Assembly: GCA_050252415.1 (NCBI GenBank)
Contig: JBFWKZ010000089.1
Span: forward strand, 1 to 10,152
Direction: 5' to 3'
Length of the DNA: 10,152 nucleotides
Source: Heteroscillospira sp050252415
GTDB lineage: Bacteria; Bacillota; Clostridia; Oscillospirales; Oscillospiraceae
The stretch's first letter is position 1; each line of letters begins with the position of its first letter. This document shows, in pieces, positions 5,836 to 10,152 of the stretch. The notes under the pieces are model-generated. The model was not told the origin of the DNA. It saw only the letters and a list, made by a program, of their open reading frames with translations, and made no database searches. Both the position numbers and the translations under genes were made by a program.

Positions 5836-6879
5836 TTATTCCGCCAGCGTTTTCATTAGATCGGATATGAACGCATCCACGTTTTCAGTGAGCGTGGCCC
5901 AGCTGGTGCAAAGTCTGACCGCGCTGTGCCCATCGTCAATATTCTCCCATGGAAAGAAAATATATTTTTCCTGCAATTTTTTTATTGCATTGTTGGGCAA
6001 AATAGGAAAGAGCTGGTTTGCCGTGGTCTCATATAAAAGCGGACAGCCGCAATCAAGACAGGCATTTTTGAGCTTCGCTGAGAGCGTGACCGCATGGCGC
6101 GAGATCTCAAAATACAGACCGTTTTCAAACAAAACCTCGAATTGGATACCCAACATCCGGCCTTTTGCGAGCATGCCGCCGCACTGCTTGATCATATAGC
6201 GAAAATCCCGTAGCAGCCTTGCGTTTGTAATGACGACGGCCTCGCCGAACATCGCGCCGACCTTGGTGCCGCCGATATAAAATACGTCACATAGCTTTGC
6301 GATGTCCTCGAGCGTCAGATCCGCGCCCGGGGCCATCAGCCCATAGCCGAGGCGAGCGCCGTCAAGATAGAGCGGAAGCGAGTACTCGTCACACGCCCGG
6401 CGCAAATCCATGAGCTCAGTTTTCGTATAGCTGGTTCCGTTTTCACTCGGATGCGAGATGTAGATCATTCCGGGCTGAACGGTATGTTCCCGATCACGGT
6501 CTGAATAGTGTGCCCGGCAAAGCGCAAGGACCTGCTCGCCGGTTAATTTGCCGTTATGCGAGGGGACGGACAAAACTTTGTGCCCTGTAGCCTCAATGGC
6601 ACCTGTCTCGTGCACGTTGATATGTCCCGTACAGGCTGAGATAATGCCTTGATATGGACGCAGCACCGCATCGATCACGGTGAGGTTCGTCTGGGTTCCG
6701 CCGGAAAGAAAATGCACCTCGGCCTCCGGGCAAGCGCACGCCTTTTTGATGTACGTCCTGGCTTTCTCGCTGTGATCGTCAAGCCCGTAGACCTCCGATT
6801 GCTCGGAATTGGTCTGGAGCAGTCGTTCGAGGATCAAGGGATGCGTGCCCTCGGCATAGTCGCAGTTAAATCTGACCAA
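5836..6879 (-). CDS. ltaE: Low-specificity L-threonine aldolase (PLP, beta-eliminating lyase family)
   Basis: Cytoplasmic PLP enzyme of fold type I, expected to cleave L-threonine (and allo-threonine) to glycine and acetaldehyde. 347 residues from the TTG at 6879. Seen: RFNCDYAEGTHP at the N-terminus, typical of the family, GGTQTN at 60-65 (phosphate loop), His90 in the GHINVHETGA segment (likely stacking on the cofactor), SHPSENGT near 142-149, Asp173 and Arg176 in YLDGARLGYG, and the PLP lysine Lys206 in GGTKVGA. A GTG three codons upstream (6888) is part of the ribosome binding site AGAGGTG, which sits 4-6 nt before the TTG, so TTG is preferred. The gene is divergent from a YicG-type transporter with a shared palindrome between the promoters. 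Substrate stereospecificity cannot be judged; other beta-eliminating lyases in PF01212 are less likely given the motifs. Confidence 0.88.
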   Translation of the reverse strand: MVRFNCDYAEGTHPLILERLLQTNSEQSEVYGLDDHSEKARTYIKKACACPEAEVHFLSGGTQTNLTVIDAVLRPYQGIISACTGHINVHETGAIEATGHKVLSVPSHNGKLTGEQVLALCRAHYSDRDREHTVQPGMIYISHPSENGTSYTKTELMDLRRACDEYSLPLYLDGARLGYGLMAPGADLTLEDIAKLCDVFYIGGTKVGAMFGEAVVITNARLLRDFRYMIKQCGGMLAKGRMLGIQFEVLFENGLYFEISRHAVTLSAKLKNACLDCGCPLLYETTANQLFPILPNNAIKKLQEKYIFFPWENIDDGHSAVRLCTSWATLTENVDAFISDLMKTLAE

Positions 6880-6908
6880 AAATATCACCTCTGTTTCTAA
6901 TTAAAAAA

Positions 6909-6937
6909 ATTTTATCATACAAACCTGTCCGTGACAA
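6909..6937 (-). promoter_or_regulatory. Promoter of the threonine aldolase gene
   Basis: On the minus strand TTGTCA (6932-6937) and TAAAAT (6909-6914) are 17 nt apart. Transcription would start near 6902, with a leader of about 23 nt. The -35 box ends 4 nt from the palindrome at 6942-6958. Confidence 0.65.
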
Positions 6938-6941
6938 CGAT

Positions 6942-6958
6942 AACAGAAAATTTCTGTT
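6942..6958. promoter_or_regulatory. 17-nt palindrome between divergent promoters (probable operator)
   Basis: AACAGAAAATTTCTGTT is a perfect 8-1-8 palindrome. Its right end overlaps the first two bases of the -35 box of the plus-strand promoter and its left end is 4 nt from the -35 box of the minus-strand promoter. A dimeric regulator bound here could act on both genes. The regulator is not encoded in the window and I do not recognise the site. Confidence 0.55.
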
Positions 6959-6985
6959 GCCAAAAGGTTTGCACGATGCTATACT
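6957..6985 (+). promoter_or_regulatory. Promoter of the YicG/UPF0126 gene
   Basis: TTGCCA (6957-6962) and TATACT (6980-6985) are exactly 17 nt apart. Transcription would start near 6992, 28 nt before the ATG at 7020. The -35 box overlaps the palindrome. Confidence 0.7.
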
Positions 6986-7019
6986 TCATCCAAATAATTT
7001 CGGCAGAGGTGTGCAATAT

Positions 7020-7661
7020 ATGCGTATTTCAGATTACATTCTCATGGCTATAGAGTCGTTCGGGACAATCGCTTATGGTGTTTCCGGCGCAATGATGGCG
7101 ATACAAAAACGCGCGGATTTTTTCGGTGTCGTTTTCCTCGGCTGCGTGACGGCCACGGGAGGAGGAATCATACGCGACATCATGCTTGGACACTTTCCGC
7201 CTCGGATATTCAGTGACGCGCCGAACGTCATCCTCGCCGTATTTTCTTCGATCATCGTGTATTTTCTGGCGCGGAAATGGAAGGAAAAATATCTCAGCAG
7301 AGAGCGGAAAATTGATACCATCAACAATATTTTCGATTCGCTGGGCCTGGGCGCTTTCACCGTTATTGGTGTGCAGATCGCGATAGACTCCGGCCTTGCC
7401 GGGCATTGCGCCTCCTCGGTATTTATGGGCATGGTGACCGGCATCGGCGGAGGACTGGCACGCGATCTCATCATAAACGAAATTCCATTCGTCCTGAAAA
7501 AACGAATTTATGCCCTTGCGACTATCGCGGGCGGGCTCATCTATTATCTCGCCCAAGGCTATGTAAATAAGACGATTGCCGTGTTTGCGGCGGTAGTTGT
7601 CACCTTCACCATTCGCATGCTCGCTACGCATTACCGCTGGAATCTGCCGGCAGCCATTTAG
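7020..7661 (+). CDS. UPF0126/TRIC-family membrane protein, YicG-type (possible glycine transporter)
   Basis: 213 residues, the usual family length, with about seven hydrophobic segments in two similar halves: ESFGTIAYGVSG (12-23) ... GGGIIRD (47-53) in the first and DSLGLGAFTVIG (106-117) ... GGGLARD (143-149) in the second. This internal duplication with paired GGG-xx-RD motifs is the hallmark of UPF0126, related to TRIC cation channels; E. coli YicG of this family has been reported as a glycine transporter. The start at 7020 has AGAGGTG 8 nt upstream; an in-frame ATG at 6957 lies before the expected transcription start. Inner-membrane location is expected. Divergence from a glycine-forming threonine aldolase fits glycine movement, but this is inference. 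No clear terminator follows. Confidence 0.85.
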   Translation: MRISDYILMAIESFGTIAYGVSGAMMAIQKRADFFGVVFLGCVTATGGGIIRDIMLGHFPPRIFSDAPNVILAVFSSIIVYFLARKWKEKYLSRERKIDTINNIFDSLGLGAFTVIGVQIAIDSGLAGHCASSVFMGMVTGIGGGLARDLIINEIPFVLKKRIYALATIAGGLIYYLAQGYVNKTIAVFAAVVVTFTIRMLATHYRWNLPAAI

Positions 7662-7742
7662 CCCGTCACAAAATTTGTCAGGTAATACAAACATTCTGAC
7701 TTATCAGACAAGCCCCGGTAAAAAGATTTTTTGGAGACCTGC

Positions 7743-7771
7743 TTTACAAACCCGTGAAAGAATGGTACAAT
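7743..7771 (+). promoter_or_regulatory. copA promoter
   Basis: TTTACA (7743-7748) and TACAAT (7766-7771) are 17 nt apart, and the -10 is preceded by TGG, an extended -10. The expected start near 7778 lies just before the copper operator. Confidence 0.7.
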
Positions 7772-7782
7772 GTACATACGAT

Positions 7783-7802
7783 TACCCCACCCGTGGGGGG
7801 TA
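7783..7802 (+). promoter_or_regulatory. CsoR-type copper operator
   Basis: TACCCCACCCGTGGGGGGTA is an inverted repeat with 8 of 10 positions paired, a C-run/G-run pseudo-palindrome with TA...TA ends. This is the known form of CsoR operators before copZA/copA genes in Firmicutes (compare the B. subtilis site). It lies about 5-25 nt after the predicted transcription start, so a bound repressor would block initiation and copper would release it. No csoR gene is present in the window. Confidence 0.7.
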
Positions 7803-7822
7803 TGCTTTAAAAGGAGGCCGCC

Positions 7823-10152
7823 ATGCAGCAGAAATTCAATATATCCGGTATGACCTGCGCCGCTTGCAGCGCCAGGGTTGAAAAGGTTACCCGTGCGCTC
7901 CCCGGCGTGGATAAAGCCGACGTAAATCTCTTGGGCGGAACAATGACGGCCAAATTTGATGAGAGCGTGACTAAGCCGGAGGACATCATTGCCGCTGTCA
8001 CGACTTCGGGCTATGGGGCATCCCTGCCGAACGTACAAAAGCGGGAAGAGCAAAAACGCCCGGATAATTCCGAAGAACTGAGGCACATGAAAACACGCTT
8101 TTTTGCCTCGCTTGGCTTTTTAATACCGCTTATGTACCTTACGATGGGCGGTATGGCAGGATTGCCGGTGCCCGCTGTTTTTTCCGGTATGGAGAACGCA
8201 CTGGTCTTTGCGTTTGCGCAGCTATTGCTCACATTGCCCGTTATGATCATAAACCGCAGCTACTATGAAAAGGGCTTTAAAACGCTCATCCACGGCGGTC
8301 CGAATATGGATAGCCTGATTGCCGTGGGCTCCGGTGCCGCGGCGGTATACGGCGTGTTCGCTATTTTCCGTATGAGCTATGGACTCGGCCACGGCGATAT
8401 GGCGTTGGTCCACACCTATGCGCATGAGCTGTATTTCGATTCCGCTGCGATGATCCTGACGCTTATCACCTTGGGCAAATATCTGGAGACACGCTCCAAA
8501 GGCAGAACGGGCGATGCGATCGCCCGGCTTCTGGAACTCTCGCCTGAGACGGCGGTTGTTGAGCGCGGGGACGCCGAGGTGACGATACCGGCAGGCGACG
8601 TGCAGCTTGGCGATGTTGTGCTGCTGCGTCCCGGCAGCCGGGTCCCTGTCGACGGTGTGATCATCGAGGGAAGCTCCGCGATCGACCAGAGCGCGCTGAC
8701 CGGAGAGAGTATCCCCGTGGGCAAAACGGTCGGCGACCGCGTCGCCGCCGCCACGATTAACAAAACCGGTTTCATCAAGTTCCGGGCCGACAGGATAGGC
8801 GAGGATACGACGCTTTCAAAAATTATAAAGCTGGTCGAGGAGGCGGGCGCCTCCAAAGCGCCTATTGCGCGTCTGGCGGATAAAGTCGCGGGGATTTTTG
8901 TCCCTGTCGTCATGGTAATCGCCGCCGTCACCTTCGGGGTCTGGCTGGCACTTGGGTATGGCTTTGAGTTTGCGCTGACAAGCGGTATTGCCGTACTTGT
9001 CATCTCCTGCCCGTGTGCGCTGGGCCTCGCCACCCCCGTCGCCATTATGGTCGGGACCGGAAGAGGCGCGGAAGAGGGCATACTGATAAAATCAGCCGAA
9101 GCCCTGGAGACCCTGCATAAGGTCGGCGCCGTGGTCCTCGATAAGACAGGCACGCTGACAGAGGGAAAGCCAACGGTGACGGATATCGTTACGGGAGAAC
9201 TCGGCGAAGGGGAGCTCGTGCAAATTGCCGTTTCCCTTGAAAAGCCCTCCGAGCACCCGCTGGCCGAAGCGATACTGGCTTACGCCGAACAAAGACACAT
9301 TAACCCCGAGGAGATATCCGACTTTGAAGTGGTCTCCGGCCGGGGCATTTCTGCCGTCGTCCGCGGCGCGCGCTGCCTCGGCGGCAACGCCGCCTTTATG
9401 GCGGAAAACGGCGTTCAGGTTCCGGCGGACAGAGGCGAGAGCTTTGCCGAAGCGGGTAAAACCCCCTTGTACTTTGCCCGTGACGGACGTTTTGCCGGAA
9501 TCATTGCCGTGGCGGATACCATAAAGTCCACAAGCGCCGAGGCAATACGCCGCTTCCGCCAAATGGGGATCGAGACCCACATGCTGACCGGCGACAATGC
9601 GGTGACGGCGCAGGCTATTGCAAAGAGCCTCGGCTTAGACGGCATGGTTTCCGATGTACTGCCGGAGGACAAGGAGGCAAAAATCCGTGAGCTTCAAAGT
9701 ACCGGTAAGGTGGTGGCCATGATTGGCGACGGGATTAACGACGCGCCGGCTTTAGCCCGGGCGGACGTTGGCGTTGCCATCGGTGCGGGAACGGACGTTG
9801 CCATTGAGTCGGCGGATATCGTCCTCATGAAAAGCGACCTGCTCGATGCCGTCGCCGCCGTGGAGCTCAGCCGCGCCGTTATCAGGAATATTCGTATGAA
9901 CCTGTTTTGGGCGTTTTTCTACAATATTTTGGGTATTCCCATTGCGGCGGGCGTGCTTTTTATCCCATTCGCCATTAAGCTTAGCCCGATGCTGGGTGCG
10001 GCGGCGATGAGCTTCAGCTCTGTTTTTGTTGTGACAAACGCGCTGCGGCTGCGTTTTTTCAAACCGTCATATCAAAAGAATACCAATGACGACAATAATA
10101 ACGATGTATCGAAAGGAGAAAAGAAAATGGCTACTGTATTAAAGGTTGAGGG
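7823..10152 (+). CDS. copA: Copper-exporting P1B-type ATPase, partial at right edge
   Basis: Plasma-membrane Cu(+) pump that exports cytosolic copper using ATP. AAAAGGAGG (7809-7817) lies 5 nt before the ATG. Seen: an N-terminal heavy-metal domain with GMTCAAC (Cys12, Cys15), actuator TGES at 293-296, the transmembrane metal site CPC at 396-398, phosphorylation motif DKTGTLT from Asp440, the P1B HP motif (His478-Pro479), TGDN at 589-592 and GDGINDAP at 635-642. YN in transmembrane helix 7 (FFYNILGIP) and MSFSS in helix 8 are the Cu(+)-type (P1B-1) signature, so zinc or cadmium is unlikely. After the last helix a polar linker rich in Asn, Asp and Lys leads in frame to MATVLKVEG, which looks like the first strand of a second metal-binding domain cut by the window edge. 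The gene is preceded by a CsoR-like operator. Confidence 0.96.
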   Translation, partial: MQQKFNISGMTCAACSARVEKVTRALPGVDKADVNLLGGTMTAKFDESVTKPEDIIAAVTTSGYGASLPNVQKREEQKRPDNSEELRHMKTRFFASLGFLIPLMYLTMGGMAGLPVPAVFSGMENALVFAFAQLLLTLPVMIINRSYYEKGFKTLIHGGPNMDSLIAVGSGAAAVYGVFAIFRMSYGLGHGDMALVHTYAHELYFDSAAMILTLITLGKYLETRSKGRTGDAIARLLELSPETAVVERGDAEVTIPAGDVQLGDVVLLRPGSRVPVDGVIIEGSSAIDQSALTGESIPVGKTVGDRVAAATINKTGFIKFRADRIGEDTTLSKIIKLVEEAGASKAPIARLADKVAGIFVPVVMVIAAVTFGVWLALGYGFEFALTSGIAVLVISCPCALGLATPVAIMVGTGRGAEEGILIKSAEALETLHKVGAVVLDKTGTLTEGKPTVTDIVTGELGEGELVQIAVSLEKPSEHPLAEAILAYAEQRHINPEEISDFEVVSGRGISAVVRGARCLGGNAAFMAENGVQVPADRGESFAEAGKTPLYFARDGRFAGIIAVADTIKSTSAEAIRRFRQMGIETHMLTGDNAVTAQAIAKSLGLDGMVSDVLPEDKEAKIRELQSTGKVVAMIGDGINDAPALARADVGVAIGAGTDVAIESADIVLMKSDLLDAVAAVELSRAVIRNIRMNLFWAFFYNILGIPIAAGVLFIPFAIKLSPMLGAAAMSFSSVFVVTNALRLRFFKPSYQKNTNDDNNNDVSKGEKKMATVLKVE
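10112..10129 (+). promoter_or_regulatory. Internal ribosome binding site and ATG within copA
   Basis: AAAGGAG (10112-10118) is followed 8 nt later by ATG (10127-10129), in the same frame as copA codon 769 and with no stop between. The ATG opens MATVLKVEG, which resembles the start of a CopZ-type copper chaperone. It may be a real second start giving a free metal-binding domain, or a fused copZ gene whose old start signals remain. Confidence 0.5.

Noticed and set aside
7662..7742. Terminator after the YicG-type gene
   Set aside because: Only a weak 5-bp stem around 7693-7706 without a T-run is seen, too poor to call.
7807..9672. Minus-strand frames opposite copA
   Set aside because: They are shadows of an unmistakable P-type ATPase and have no start signals.
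1..10152. CRISPR array, phage genes, transposase or toxin-antitoxin pair
   Set aside because: No regularly spaced repeats and no products with recognisable motifs of such systems were found on either strand.

Overview
This looks like a chromosomal segment from a Gram-positive anaerobe of the Clostridia type. The reasons are strong AGGAGG-like ribosome binding sites, use of GTG and TTG starts, sigma-A-type promoters with 17-nt spacing, a compact proC-proB-proA operon whose ProB lacks a PUA domain, a CsoR-like copper operator in front of a P-type ATPase, and a tRNA with an encoded CCA end. The genus cannot be fixed from the sequence alone. The left 2.5 kb is visibly richer in A+T than the rest and looks more accessory.

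Left region (1-2580). A minus-strand gene (160-1080) encodes a stand-alone class II aminoacyl-tRNA-synthetase-like catalytic domain, closest in motifs to HisRS/HisZ but with no anticodon-binding domain. A gene-poor stretch (1127-1653) follows. It holds an 18-bp perfect inverted repeat and one copy of a short repeat family also found at the left edge (positions 3-60) and, in reduced form, at 2485-2500. Next is a minus-strand gene for an unrecognised single-pass membrane-anchored protein (1654-2349), with a promoter of its own. A strong hairpin terminator (2548-2579) closes a minus-strand tRNA-Pro(GGG) gene (2583-2660).

Central region (2660-5815). The tRNA is divergent from the proline operon. 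One good promoter (2832-2860) drives proC, proB and proA, which are almost fused: 1-nt gap between proC and proB, 4-nt ATGA overlap between proB and proA. Together they carry glutamate to proline through gamma-glutamyl phosphate, glutamate semialdehyde and pyrroline-5-carboxylate. Two tandem hairpin terminators end the operon; the second can also serve the convergent gene.

Right-central region (5836-7661). A minus-strand threonine aldolase (glycine from threonine) is divergent from a plus-strand UPF0126/YicG-type membrane protein, a family in which a glycine transporter has been reported. Their two promoters face away from each other around a 17-nt palindrome that touches the -35 box of one of them, which suggests joint control of a small glycine-related pair.

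Right edge (7743-10152). A promoter with a CsoR-type GC-rich operator just downstream of its -10 box leads into a copper-exporting P1B-ATPase (copA). Its frame runs off the window through an Asn/Asp/Lys-rich linker into what appears to be a second, C-terminal heavy-metal-binding domain. An in-frame ribosome binding site and ATG at that junction raise the possibility that a separate CopZ-like chaperone is made from the same gene.

Most of the window is ordinary metabolism. The points most worth a second look are the synthetase-like paralog, the copA internal start, the shared palindrome of the threonine aldolase/YicG pair, and the repeat family whose edge resembles the 3' end of the tRNA-Pro gene.
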